DNA from: MED-G78 sp964275345
GTDB lineage: Bacteria; Pseudomonadota; Gammaproteobacteria; Magnimaribacterales; D2472
DNA: 64,000 nucleotides
Direction of reading: 5' to 3'
Assembly (NCBI GenBank): GCA_964275345.1
Contig: CAXYBK010000003.1
Coordinates: 310,001 to 374,000 of the forward strand
Part shown: piece by piece, positions 44,450 to 54,000 of the stretch
Layout: each line of letters begins with the position of its first letter
Numbering within the stretch: position 1 is the first letter of the stretch
The notes under the pieces: generated by a model
What the model was told of the DNA's origin: nothing
Seen by the model: only the letters and a program-made list of their open reading frames with translations
Database searches by the model: none
Translations under genes and position numbers: made by a program

Positions 44450-44674
44450 TTATTTTTTTATGAATTTTAATTCTGTTTCCCAATTTTTTTTGTTTGTTTT
44501 GTAATATTCGGTTCCTTGTTGAGCAAAGATAATTCTCCCACCGTCCATGTCAACTCTTATACTATCTGTAGTTATGACTCCGCCATATCTATCGTGAAAT
44601 ACCCCGATAATATCACCAGCCTTATCTTCAGTATGAATATTTTGTATCAATTCTATTAATTCTTCTTTTTTCAT
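44450..44674 (-). CDS. Hypothetical protein, 74 residues
   Basis: A short acidic/basic protein (EELIELIQNIHTEDKAGDIIG, FHDRYGGVITTDSIRVDMDGGRIIF) with predicted helix then strands, no signal peptide and no Cys. It lies 28 bases upstream of pcnB and 15 bases downstream of dksA, where gluQ is found in many relatives; it is not GluQ. I do not recognise it. Coding is supported by its place in a tight operon and by the balanced, ordinary amino-acid mix. Confidence 0.6.
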   Translation of the reverse strand: MKKEELIELIQNIHTEDKAGDIIGVFHDRYGGVITTDSIRVDMDGGRIIFAQQGTEYYKTNKKNWETELKFIKK

Positions 44675-44689
44675 TAAAAACAGTAAGAA

Positions 44690-45354
44690 TTAACCACTAT
44701 GTTGCTTCTCTTTGATTTCATCAAGAGTTTTACAGTCTATGCAATGAGTTGCAGTTGGCCTAGCTTCTAATCTTTTAATACCTATATTGACACCACAAGA
44801 CTCACAATAGCCATAATCATCTTGTTTTAATAGCTCAATAGACGAAGCGATTTTGTTGATCAGTTTTCTTTCTCTATCTCTAGTTCTTAATTCAAATGCA
44901 AACTCTTCTTCTTGTGAGGCTCTATCTAAATCATCAGCAGGTTTTTCTCCCTTATCCTTTAAATGCTCAAAAGTTTTTTGCATTTCATCTCTAAGGTCTT
45001 CCCGCCAATTAACTAGGATTTCTCTAAAGTGCTTTTTCATAGCAGCACTCATATATTTTTCTTTTTTCTTTGGTTTGTATGCAGATGGTTTTTTCTTAGC
45101 CACAACCTTCTTAGCTACAGGCTTCTTAGCCACAACTTTTTTAGCACACTTTTGCCACAGGCTTCTTAGCCACAACTTTTTGCTACAGGCTTCTTAGCCA
45201 CAACCTTTTTGGCCACAGGCTTCTTAGCCACAACCTTTTTAGCCACAGGCTTTTTCTTAACTACAGCTTTTTTAGCTACAGGCTTCTTGGTAGTAGTTTT
45301 TTTTGCTTGTTTTGTGGTCAATTTTGATTTCTTATCAGAATTTGCTTTAGTCAT
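44690..45354 (-). CDS. dksA: RNA polymerase-binding factor DksA with lysine-rich N-terminal repeat, frame broken in the repeat
   Basis: DksA binds the RNA polymerase secondary channel and works with ppGpp. The C-terminal 130 residues match E. coli closely: MSAAMKKHFREILVNWREDLRDEM, the coiled-coil tip DDLDRASQEEEFAFELRTRDRERKL and the zinc finger CESCGVNIGIKRLEARPTATHCIDC. In front lies a 60-70 residue extension of (VAKKPVAKKV)-like repeats starting at 45354. The frame is lost between about 45150 and 45190, where the 30-base repeat spacing changes to 28 and 40. Error in a low-complexity tract or true slippage are both possible. Similar basic extensions occur on DksA of some other gammaproteobacteria. 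Confidence 0.9.
45091..45250 (-). repeat. 30-bp coding tandem repeat in dksA
   Basis: Copies of CTTAGCCACAAC (plus strand) with flanking CTTC/TTTT occur near 45094, 45124, 45164, 45192 and 45222, spaced 30, 40, 28 and 30 bases. The unit encodes ten residues of Val/Ala/Lys/Pro. The two irregular spacings coincide with the loss of reading frame. Confidence 0.85.
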
Positions 45355-45408
45355 TAAAAAAAATATAATTTTTTAGGGCTGCAAAGTAGCAGAATCCCAT
45401 GAAATTTA

Positions 45409-46410
45409 CTAGTATTTTTGTATATTATTTTTAACTGCTAAATAACCATCCATAGATAATCTTGGTCCAAATGTTTCAACTACCTTTGATGCTGCATAAT
45501 TTGAAAACTTTGCACAAGAGGCTAAAGGCATATTTTGTAGATAAGCATACATAAAGGAACCAGCAAACATATCACCAGCACCATTAGTATCTACCGGTTG
45601 TATCTGTTCCCCTGAAACATGCTCAGCATTACCTTCAGCAATGACAACGCTACCCTCGGCACCTGTAGTGATTACAGAAGTAAAAGATTTCTCTTTTAAG
45701 GCTGTGATCGCATCATCTAAATTATCTTTTCCTGTAAAAGCTTTAGCTTCATCATCATTTCCAAAAACCATATCTATTCCATATGATTCAATAGTTTCAA
45801 ACTTATCTCTGAATCCCATAACAATTCCTGGATCAGAAAGCGAAAGAGCCTTTAAGATATCTTTATCTTTTAAAAATTCAAGAACAGTAAGAACCGCATT
45901 GAAGTTCTCATCACTAGTTACCATGTAGCCCTCAATATAAAATATTTTTGAATTAGCAATAGCTTCTAGATCTAGATCGATTGAACTCATACAAGCACTT
46001 ACCCCAAGCATGCTAACCATGGTTCTTTTAGCATCTGGAGTAACTAAAATGAGACATTTTCCTGTTGGAAGATCTAATTCTTCTTCGCTATAACCTTTGT
46101 GATATACACCAGCACTTTTCAAGCTATCTAAATATCGCAAACCATCATCATCTTTTGAAACTCTGCAAACATGATGACATTCAGCGCCATAACTTGATGA
46201 AGCGACTAAAGAATTTGTAGCAGATCCACCACAATCAGAAATTGATTCTGTTCCGAGGTCTTCAAGTTTTTTAGTAATCTCATTTTGCTCTTCTGCTGAT
46301 ACTAAAGTCATTTGATCTGCCTCTAAACCTACAGATTCTAAAAACTCATATGAGACCATATATTGAGTATCAACAAGAGCATTTCCTAAAGCGCAAATAT
46401 CGTATTTCAT
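45409..46410 (-). CDS. PfkB-family sugar/nucleoside kinase (adenosine kinase-like)
   Basis: The 333-residue ribokinase-fold protein begins YDICALGNALVDTQYMV, has SDCGGSATNSLVASSSYGAECHHVCRVSKDDDG (PfkB signature 1), PTGKCLILVTPDAKRTMVSML and the C-terminal signature VDTNGAGDMFAGSFMYAYL with the catalytic Asp. The N-terminal LGNALVD and CGGSATN pattern resembles bacterial adenosine/inosine kinase-like proteins, but substrate is not certain. It lies one base downstream of hemL. Confidence 0.87.
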   Translation of the reverse strand: MKYDICALGNALVDTQYMVSYEFLESVGLEADQMTLVSAEEQNEITKKLEDLGTESISDCGGSATNSLVASSSYGAECHHVCRVSKDDDGLRYLDSLKSAGVYHKGYSEEELDLPTGKCLILVTPDAKRTMVSMLGVSACMSSIDLDLEAIANSKIFYIEGYMVTSDENFNAVLTVLEFLKDKDILKALSLSDPGIVMGFRDKFETIESYGIDMVFGNDDEAKAFTGKDNLDDAITALKEKSFTSVITTGAEGSVVIAEGNAEHVSGEQIQPVDTNGAGDMFAGSFMYAYLQNMPLASCAKFSNYAASKVVETFGPRLSMDGYLAVKNNIQKY

Positions 46411-46411
46411 T

Positions 46412-47701
46412 TTATAAACCTTCCTTTATTATTAATTCTATTTTTTCTAAAACCATATTTAAAATATTTTCGTCATGTTGAGTTGATATAAAGCCAGCCT
46501 CATATTTTGAAGGGGCAAAATAAACCCCATTAGCAATACACGCATTTAAAAAATTAATAAATATACTATCATTTGTTGCCACAACATCTTCAAAATTATT
46601 TGGCATTTCACTCGTAAAAAAGAAACCAAACATGCCACCCATTTGATTCTTAACAAAATCAATATTATTAGATTTCATAATTTTTGCCATGCCATCTAAA
46701 AGATATGAAGCTTTCATTTCCAAACTCTTGTAAGGATCAGTTTTAATGAGTTCAGTTAGAAGAGCTTCTCCAGCTGCCATTGCTAGTGGATTTCCTGATA
46801 AAGTTCCAGCTTGATATATAGGACCTTCAGGTGCTAATTGATCCATAAGATCAGCTCTTCCTCCAAATGCACCTACAGGCAGACCTGCTCCAATAACTTT
46901 TCCTAAAGCAGTAAGATCTGGTTTGATACCATATAGCTCTTGCGCTCCACCCAATGAAACTCTAAAACCACTCATAACTTCATCAAATATAAGTATGGAG
47001 TTATTTTGTAAAGAAACTTCTCTAACTAACTCAAGAAATGATTTATCAGCTGGAACAAAACCCATATTCCCAGCTACTGGCTCAATAATTATTGCAGCTA
47101 AATCATTCTTTATTTCATCAAATACTCTTAAAAAATGTTCTTTGTCATTATAGGGACAGCTAATTGTTAAAGATGCTAATTCTGCAGGAACACCTGGAGA
47201 GTCTGGCAATCCAAAGGTTGAAACTCCAGAGCCAGCTTTGACTAGTAAAGAGTCAGCATGCCCGTGATAACAGCCTGTAAATTTAATAATTTTATTTTTA
47301 CCAGTACAACCTCTTGCAAGCCTAATACAGCTCATTGTTGCCTCTGTTCCAGAATTAACCATTCTAATTTTTTCTATAGATGGAACACATTGCTTAATCA
47401 ACTTTGCAACACTTGATTCTAGTTTAGTTGGAGCTCCAAAGCTTGTTCCCGCTTCAATTTGTTTATTAACTGCAGCAACTACTTTTGGATGCGTATGACC
47501 CAGTATCATAGGACCCCAGGATCCTATAAAATCTACATATTCATTGTGATCCTCATCATACAAAAAAGCTCCCTTTGCACTTTTAAAGAAAATTGGCGAA
47601 CCACCAATATTTTTAAAGGCCCGAACAGGGGAGTTAACACCACCTGGCATCAAGCTTTGCGCTTCTTTAAATAGTTCTTTTGATGTATTTATTTCTTTCA
47701 A
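46412..47701 (-). CDS. hemL: Glutamate-1-semialdehyde 2,1-aminomutase
   Basis: HemL makes 5-aminolevulinate in the C5 haem pathway. The 429-residue PLP enzyme has MPGGVNSPVRAFK, VNSGTEATMSCIRLARG, FDEVMSGFRVSLGGAQELYGIKPDLTALGKVIGAGLPVGAFGG with the PLP lysine, and GTLSGNPLAMAAG. Full length. hemG follows upstream in the same direction with 80 bp between, so haem genes cluster here near erpA. Confidence 0.97.
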   Translation of the reverse strand: MKEINTSKELFKEAQSLMPGGVNSPVRAFKNIGGSPIFFKSAKGAFLYDEDHNEYVDFIGSWGPMILGHTHPKVVAAVNKQIEAGTSFGAPTKLESSVAKLIKQCVPSIEKIRMVNSGTEATMSCIRLARGCTGKNKIIKFTGCYHGHADSLLVKAGSGVSTFGLPDSPGVPAELASLTISCPYNDKEHFLRVFDEIKNDLAAIIIEPVAGNMGFVPADKSFLELVREVSLQNNSILIFDEVMSGFRVSLGGAQELYGIKPDLTALGKVIGAGLPVGAFGGRADLMDQLAPEGPIYQAGTLSGNPLAMAAGEALLTELIKTDPYKSLEMKASYLLDGMAKIMKSNNIDFVKNQMGGMFGFFFTSEMPNNFEDVVATNDSIFINFLNACIANGVYFAPSKYEAGFISTQHDENILNMVLEKIELIIKEGL

Positions 47702-47781
47702 TATATTTTTTCCAAGAAAAATGTTCTAGCTTTAAAATTTATATTCTGATTTGAAAGCAATGATATCAAACTTTTGATGGG

Positions 47782-48309
47782 TTACTTCAATATCACTATC
47801 TGATTTGCAAATTCTTCAACCTTATCCCAATTTGTAAATTCATGAGCCTCTGACATATCTGTCGGACCCTTTGTCATCCACATAATCAACCGAATCATAT
47901 ACTTATCTACAAAATTATATTTTTGGTAATCTATTTTTCCTCCAAAGACCTCTAACAATGCAGGCTTCCATGATGATAATGATAGAAATTTTTCCATATA
48001 TGGATTTGTATTAGGAGTATTCTTTTCAGGCTTTCTAGCAACAGCATTTACAGAAAAGAATATATTATTATTAGCCTCTAAAATAGAAATATTACTTTCA
48101 ATAAATTGGTAAAGATTAGGGCTATGTTTGCCATACCTTATGCTGGCACCTATAACTATTTGATCATATTTAGAAAGATCTAGTTCACCAGCATCATCTA
48201 TCGATACAACCTCTGTTGAATTAGTTTGATTAATTACAGAACTTATTCTTTTACAGATAGCTTTGGTCTGACCGTCAGTGGTCGAGTATATAATTAGAGT
48301 TAATGGCAT
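47782..48309 (-). CDS. hemG: Protoporphyrinogen IX dehydrogenase (quinone), flavodoxin type
   Basis: HemG oxidises protoporphyrinogen IX using the quinone pool. The 175-residue protein starts with a flavodoxin FMN loop (LIIYSTTDGQTKAI), then VIGASIRYGKHS, FFSVNAVARKPEKNTPNTNPYM and YMIRLIMWMTKGPTD, the membrane-facing loop particular to HemG. Length matches E. coli (181). The AGGCTA-TTT-TAGCCT inverted repeat lies 18 bases before its start codon. Confidence 0.94.
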   Translation of the reverse strand: MPLTLIIYSTTDGQTKAICKRISSVINQTNSTEVVSIDDAGELDLSKYDQIVIGASIRYGKHSPNLYQFIESNISILEANNNIFFSVNAVARKPEKNTPNTNPYMEKFLSLSSWKPALLEVFGGKIDYQKYNFVDKYMIRLIMWMTKGPTDMSEAHEFTNWDKVEEFANQIVILK

Positions 48310-48326
48310 TTGGTTATTTATATTTT

Positions 48327-48341
48327 AGGCTATTTTAGCCT
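48327..48341. promoter_or_regulatory. Small inverted repeat between hemG and erpA
   Basis: AGGCTA-TTT-TAGCCT is a perfect 6-bp palindrome in the 108-bp divergent hemG/erpA gap. It is too short and lacks a proper T tract for a convincing terminator; it could be an operator. No known regulator's site is recognised. Confidence 0.3.
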
Positions 48342-48417
48342 TTCCTTAATAATTATTCAGATCAATTTTCTAATTAAAATAATTTTTATTTGGAATCTGA
48401 TAAAATTGTGAAATATT

Positions 48418-48759
48418 ATGACTTCAGAAAATTTAATACAATCTCTCGCCTTAACTGATTCAGCAGTACAAAGGATTGCTTTAGTTATTAATGTAGAAAA
48501 AAAATCTAGGTTCAGAGTTTATGTAACTGGAGGAGGCTGTTCAGGCTTCCAGTATGGTTTTAAATTTGATGATGACGTTGCTTTTGATGATGAAGTTTTA
48601 GATTACGAAGGTTTCTCTGTTTTATTAGATTCTCTTTCTTATCCATATCTGTATGGCTCAACGTTAGATTATGTAGAAGACTTGTCGGGCGCAAAATTTG
48701 TGATAAATAATCCAAATGCAAAAACTACCTGTGGCTGTGGAGAGTCTTTCGCTATATAG
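48418..48759 (+). CDS. erpA: Iron-sulfur cluster insertion protein ErpA
   Basis: ErpA is an A-type carrier delivering [4Fe-4S] clusters to apoproteins. The 113-residue protein has the three conserved cysteines: VTGGGCSGFQYGFKFDD near residue 42 and the C-terminal TTCGCGESF. The NPNAKTTCGCG ending is that of ErpA rather than IscA or SufA. Divergent from hemG, convergent with anmK (2 bases between stops). Confidence 0.95.
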   Translation: MTSENLIQSLALTDSAVQRIALVINVEKKSRFRVYVTGGGCSGFQYGFKFDDDVAFDDEVLDYEGFSVLLDSLSYPYLYGSTLDYVEDLSGAKFVINNPNAKTTCGCGESFAI

Positions 48760-48761
48760 AC

Positions 48762-49856
48762 TTAGTAATAGATCCCTAGCAATGCAGGCACTTCTCTAGT
48801 ATTTTTTAATCGTACAGCCGAAGAAATATTATTGACCCTTCTATAAGCTAACCAACCAAAAGCCATTGATTCAATTGCTTGAGGATCAAGCCCTAGATCT
48901 GACGTTAGCTTAACCGGCATATTTAAATGAAATGAAATTCTTTTTAAAAGTGTCTTATTTTTGCTTCCGCCTCCACATACATAAATATTCTTAAAATCAT
49001 GTTTCTCTTTTCTAATTGCATTAGAAATAGATAATGCTGAAAATTCTGTAAGAGTTGCGAGAATATCTTTTTTGTCATGTTTCAAAAGATTTTTTGATAT
49101 ATAGCCGAAGTTAAATAATTCTTTGCCAGTAGATTTAGGCATTTTCTTTTTAAAAAAACTATTAGATAGTAATTTTTTAAGTTCTTTTAAATTCACTTTA
49201 CCCTTTTCAGCAATAGCGCCATTTCTATCAAATTCTAAACCCAGAACCTTTGAGCAATAAGCATCCATTAATGCATTTCCAGGACCAGTATCTGTCCCAA
49301 AATAAGATCCATCAGCTTGAACATATGTATAGTTTGAAATTCCACCAATATTTAAAATAATTCTAGATTCTTTTTTAGATTTAAAAAGTTCAGCATGAAA
49401 CTCTGGAACAAGTGGCGCTCCTTCACCCCCTTTTGCAATATGCATATTCCTAAAATCACTAACAACTGTGGTTCCAGTTATAGCTGATACTATATTTGGA
49501 TCACCAATCTGAGTTGAAAAATTATTCTTTATATCTGGTTCATGTCTTATAGTTTGACCTGAAATACCAACAGCAATATTTTGGGGATTCTTAATAACAT
49601 TTTTATCTATTATTCTTGAGACTGCTTTTGCAAAAATTAAACCTACTTTTTTATTTAATACTCCAAGATCAGATAAAGAAATTAAATTATTGGTTATCGT
49701 ATTACTTATATCATCACTTAAATTCTTAGGAATCTTGATTGAATCAAAAGCTTCTAACTTTATATTTTTCTTTGTTACTGAAATTAAAGACACATCGACT
49801 GCATCATGGCTAGTGCCACTCATTGCACCTATATATAACTTTGAATTAGTTGGCAT
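48762..49856 (-). CDS. anmK: Anhydro-N-acetylmuramic acid kinase
   Basis: AnmK phosphorylates and opens 1,6-anhydroMurNAc during murein recycling. The 364-residue protein has YIGAMSGTSHDAVDVSLI, GISGQTIRHEP, VVSDFRNMHIAKGGEGAPLVPEFHAELF, LNIGGISNYTYV, FGTDTGPGNALMDAY and YVCGGGSKN, all standard. It overlaps the upstream M23 peptidase by 11 bases. The erpA-anmK-M23-tyrS neighbourhood is conserved in pseudomonads. Confidence 0.96.
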   Translation of the reverse strand: MPTNSKLYIGAMSGTSHDAVDVSLISVTKKNIKLEAFDSIKIPKNLSDDISNTITNNLISLSDLGVLNKKVGLIFAKAVSRIIDKNVIKNPQNIAVGISGQTIRHEPDIKNNFSTQIGDPNIVSAITGTTVVSDFRNMHIAKGGEGAPLVPEFHAELFKSKKESRIILNIGGISNYTYVQADGSYFGTDTGPGNALMDAYCSKVLGLEFDRNGAIAEKGKVNLKELKKLLSNSFFKKKMPKSTGKELFNFGYISKNLLKHDKKDILATLTEFSALSISNAIRKEKHDFKNIYVCGGGSKNKTLLKRISFHLNMPVKLTSDLGLDPQAIESMAFGWLAYRRVNNISSAVRLKNTREVPALLGIYY

Positions 49857-51096
49857 TTGGGTCTAAATTGTTAAATCTATCTAATAGCTTATTGTTTTCA
49901 GCCAATAATGCAAAGAAGTCATCCTTTTGTTCAATTGGCACTGGTTGAGCAGAAGGGAGTTTTACTCTGACTGGATCTGTTCTTTTTGAACCAACCTTGA
50001 ATTCATAATGCAGGTGGGTTCCTGTAGCAGCACCTGAATCACCAACGTAACCAATTGTCTGACCTTGAGAAACTTTTGATCCAACTTTTAGTTTTCTATT
50101 AAAGGCTTCCATATGAGCATATAAAGTAGAAATATTACCACCGTGTTTAATCTGGATTGTTCTTCCATAACCAGATTTAGTGCCTATAAACTTAATGACC
50201 CCATCACCAGATGCTCTTATAGGAGTATTTCTGACCGCAGCATAATCGACACCATTATGAGCTTTTATTCTGTGCAGAATAGGGTGCATTCTATTCGGAT
50301 TAAAATGTGAGCTTATGTAGGCAAAATCTAAAGGAGCTCTTAAAAAAGCCTTTTTTATATTATTACCAGAACTATCGTAATATTCTTTACCTGTTTCTTG
50401 ATTTATAAATCTATAAGCATTGTAGACTTGGCCTTGATTGATAAATTCAGCAAAAACAATATCACCATTTTTAGCAATTTCGCCTTCTGCATATACAGTT
50501 TCATAAATAAGCTTAAAGGTATCACCTTTTCGAATATCAAACACAAAATCAATATCCCACCCAAATAAATATGCTAAATCCATAATAACGCTATCGGGAA
50601 TATCGGCTTTGAGACCAGCTTCATAAAAAGAAGAATTTATAATGCCACTTTTAAAGCTGGTAACTATTTCAGGGTTCTTTACTATTTTAGTTATAGTAAT
50701 TTCATCCTCGATATTGATTACAAGTGAATTAATATTATCTTTGATAATTTCTATTTTAATTATTTCATCATCAAGATAAGTAAACTGCATTTTATTGCCT
50801 GGCCTAATGTCTCTTAGTGACCCAGCACTATCCTTTCTGAAGACTTTATATGCTGTATTTAATGGCACTTTAAATTCCTCAAATATTATAGAAAGATTTT
50901 CTCCATCTTTAACAGTATAAAAATCATAAGATTTAGTAAGAGGTGAAGTTGAAATTATTTCCTCTGATTCAAAAATATCTTCTACAGGCAATTCAGGATT
51001 ATTTTTTAGATCAATATTAACAAGCAGGATAAACCCTACAAATATAAGGAATATGATCATCACATACTTAAAAGAAACTCTTTTAAATCCAATCAT
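49846..51096 (-). CDS. M23 peptidoglycan endopeptidase (MepM-like)
   Basis: The 416-residue protein has an N-terminal membrane anchor (YVMIIFLIFVGFILLV), an OapA/LysM-like middle (YTVKDGENLSIIF-type segment near residue 60) and a lysostaphin-type M23 domain: SSHFNPNRMHPILHRIKAHNGVDYAA (zinc His and Asp), GRTIQIKHGGNISTLYAHM and GATGTHLHYEFKVG. Such enzymes cut crosslinks to allow wall growth. It sits between putA and anmK on the same strand. Confidence 0.92.
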   Translation of the reverse strand: MIGFKRVSFKYVMIIFLIFVGFILLVNIDLKNNPELPVEDIFESEEIISTSPLTKSYDFYTVKDGENLSIIFEEFKVPLNTAYKVFRKDSAGSLRDIRPGNKMQFTYLDDEIIKIEIIKDNINSLVINIEDEITITKIVKNPEIVTSFKSGIINSSFYEAGLKADIPDSVIMDLAYLFGWDIDFVFDIRKGDTFKLIYETVYAEGEIAKNGDIVFAEFINQGQVYNAYRFINQETGKEYYDSSGNNIKKAFLRAPLDFAYISSHFNPNRMHPILHRIKAHNGVDYAAVRNTPIRASGDGVIKFIGTKSGYGRTIQIKHGGNISTLYAHMEAFNRKLKVGSKVSQGQTIGYVGDSGAATGTHLHYEFKVGSKRTDPVRVKLPSAQPVPIEQKDDFFALLAENNKLLDRFNNLDPNAN

Positions 51097-51098
51097 AT

Positions 51099-54000
51099 TT
51101 ATTCTTTATCTAAATTAAGTAGCTCTGTATTTCCACCAAAAGCCACTGTATTTTTAGAAACTACTCTTTCATTCACAAATTGTAATAAATAGTTTGGACC
51201 TCCTGCCTTGAGACCACATCCTGAAAGCCCTTCACCACCAAATGGCTGAACACCTACTACTGCTCCAACCATGTCTCTATTAACATAAGCATTTCCGGCC
51301 GATAGTAACCCTGATATTTCAGCGTGCTTGGACTCAATTCGAGAATGGATTCCAAGGGTTAAACCATAATTTTTATCATTAATTTCAATTAAGTTTTCTT
51401 TTAAGGTAGATGCTTTATATTTATATATGTGCAAGATTGGCCCGAATTGCTCTTCGTTAATTTCATCTAATGCATTTAGTTCTATTAAGCATGGCGAAAT
51501 AATATTTTTTTCAGTAAGGTGCTCGTGTGATTGAAACTTTTTATTAGAGCTAGTGAATGAATTGATATAGGTTTCTAATTTTTTAAAAGCATCTACATTA
51601 ATAATTGGGCCAACATCAGTTTCAAAATTATTGGGAGCGTCTAAAGTTAATTCCTTCATTGCTCCGGTGAGTATTTCCCACATATCTTCATATATTTCTT
51701 CTTGAACAAGAATAAGTCTGAGGGCAGAACATCTTTGACCAGCTGAATTAAACGCTGACCTGATAACATCATCAGTTACTTGTTCTAAGAGGGCGCTTGA
51801 ATCAACCACCATTACATTTAGTCCACCTGTTTCAGCAATTATTGGTGTTATAGCTCCTTCTTTTGAAGCCAAATTTTTATTTATATATTTTGCAGTCTTA
51901 TGTGAGCCTGTAAAACTAACTCCTTGGATATTATCAATAAGACTTAGCGCATCTCCTTGTTCTGCTCCACCTAGAATTAATTGCAATGCTTCTTTGGGGA
52001 CACCTGCTTTATGAAAGAGTTCTATTATTTTAAAGCCTATTATTGATGCATGCTCTGATGGTTTTGCTATTACATTATTTCCTGTAACTAATGCTGCACT
52101 GATTTGTCCTACCAGAATGGCAGCAGGAAAGTTCCAGGGGCTTATGCATAAAAATGTTCCTTTGGGATGATAAGAGATTTCATTTAGTTCACCTGTTGGT
52201 CCCTTTAATTCAATAGATTGAGATTGAATATTATTAGCTTCATTACAATAAAATCGTAAAAAGTCCTCAGCTTCTCTTAATTCATCCCAGGCATCATGAA
52301 TTGTTTTGCCCGTTTCATGTAATAGAAGATGCAAGAGTTCATCTGAATTAGCCTGAATGAGATCAGCCATTTTTTTTAAGATGCTAGTCCTATGAGTAAT
52401 ATTTGTTTTACCCCAGTCATAATTTGTAGATTTTGTGCTAAAGCTATTTATTATTATTTCAGGATCATCAAATTTTACTGACCCTATACAGCCTCCATCA
52501 CATAGTGACTTAATTTCATGCGCAGGACTTGAGGATTGAAATGATGATTGCACATCATAATTAGTATCTTTAAATTTTTGCAGATTTAACTTTATGTTAT
52601 CTATATTTTCTCTCTCAGTTAGATCTAAGCCAGGAGAGTTAATTCTGTTATTAAACATATCTTTAGGTAATTGTATTTTTAATAAATCATTTTTTTCTAA
52701 TTTTGATTCTAATACTTTTGCAGGATTTTCTGCTAATTTTTTAGGATCAACTTCTGAATCAAGAAGCCTGTTTATAAATGAACTATTTGCTCCATTCTCT
52801 AATAACCTTCTTACTAGGTAGGGCAATAAATCTTTATAGGCTCCAATAGGTGCATAAATACTAGCCTTTGGAATATGCTCGCACACTTTATTAGCTGAAT
52901 CATATAACAATTCACCCATTCCAAATAATCTTTGAAATTCATAGGTCTTGTTGTATCCCATATGGTAAATAGCAGCAATAGTATGAGCATTATGAGTTGC
53001 AAACTTAGGATAAATTTTCTCTATATCAAAAATTTTCTTTGCAGTATGGAGGTAACTCAAATCAGTTAGATTTTTATTTGTAAAAACTGAATATCCTGGA
53101 TGAGATTTAATCTGTGATTGCTTGATTTCATAATCCCAATAAGCACCTTTAACCAGCCTTACATGAATAGGCGCTCTTTCTTTTAATATATCTTCTGCCC
53201 AATCAATAATTTCTAATGATCTTTTTCCATAGGCCTGAACTGCCATGCCTATGTTGCTCCAATCTTTGTATTTTTTATTTAATAAAATTTTCTCTATTAT
53301 CTCGAGTGAAACTGAAAGCCTATCTTGCTCCTCAGCATCAATTGTTACCTCAACATCTTTTTTAAATGCCAAGTCCACCAATGCTTCTAATTTTGGGATT
53401 AAGTTGTTTTTAATATGAGTTTGATTAAGCATTTCATACTTAGGACTTAAAGCAGAAATTTTAATAGATATTCCATTATTAGCTCCATGCTTATCATTAA
53501 TAGCACTTACATTATTAATGGCATCTTCGTAAGCTTTAAAATAGTTATTAGCTTGAGTTTCAGTTCTGGCTGCTTCGCCCAACATATCAAAAGAGTAGGA
53601 ATTGTTCTCAATACCTTTAATCTTATTAATATCCTCAAAGTCTCTACCCATAACAAATTCACCACTTAGAATTTTCATTGCCATCATAATGGCTTCTCTT
53701 ACAGGTATTTCACCCGACTTTTTAGTCAACTTATTAAGCCATTTAAGAGGATTATTTGAGAGTTCATCTGAAGGCTTTATAACCTTGCCAGCTAGCAAAA
53801 GACCCCAAGTAGATGCATTTACAAGCAGACTATCAGCCTTATTTAAATGTGCTTCCCAAGAACCTGCTGAAAGCTTTTCAGAGATTAAAATGTTTCTTGT
53901 TCTGCTATCAGGAATTCTAAGCAATGATTCTGCTAAACACATCAGAGCAACGCCCTCATTATTTGAGAGCCCGTATTCGCTTAGAAATGCATCAAGTTGA

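Noticed and set aside
45091..45250. Regularly spaced 30-bp repeats that could suggest a CRISPR array.
   Set aside because: There are no unique spacers; the repeats are contiguous, encode Lys/Ala/Val/Pro in frame with dksA, and no cas genes are near.
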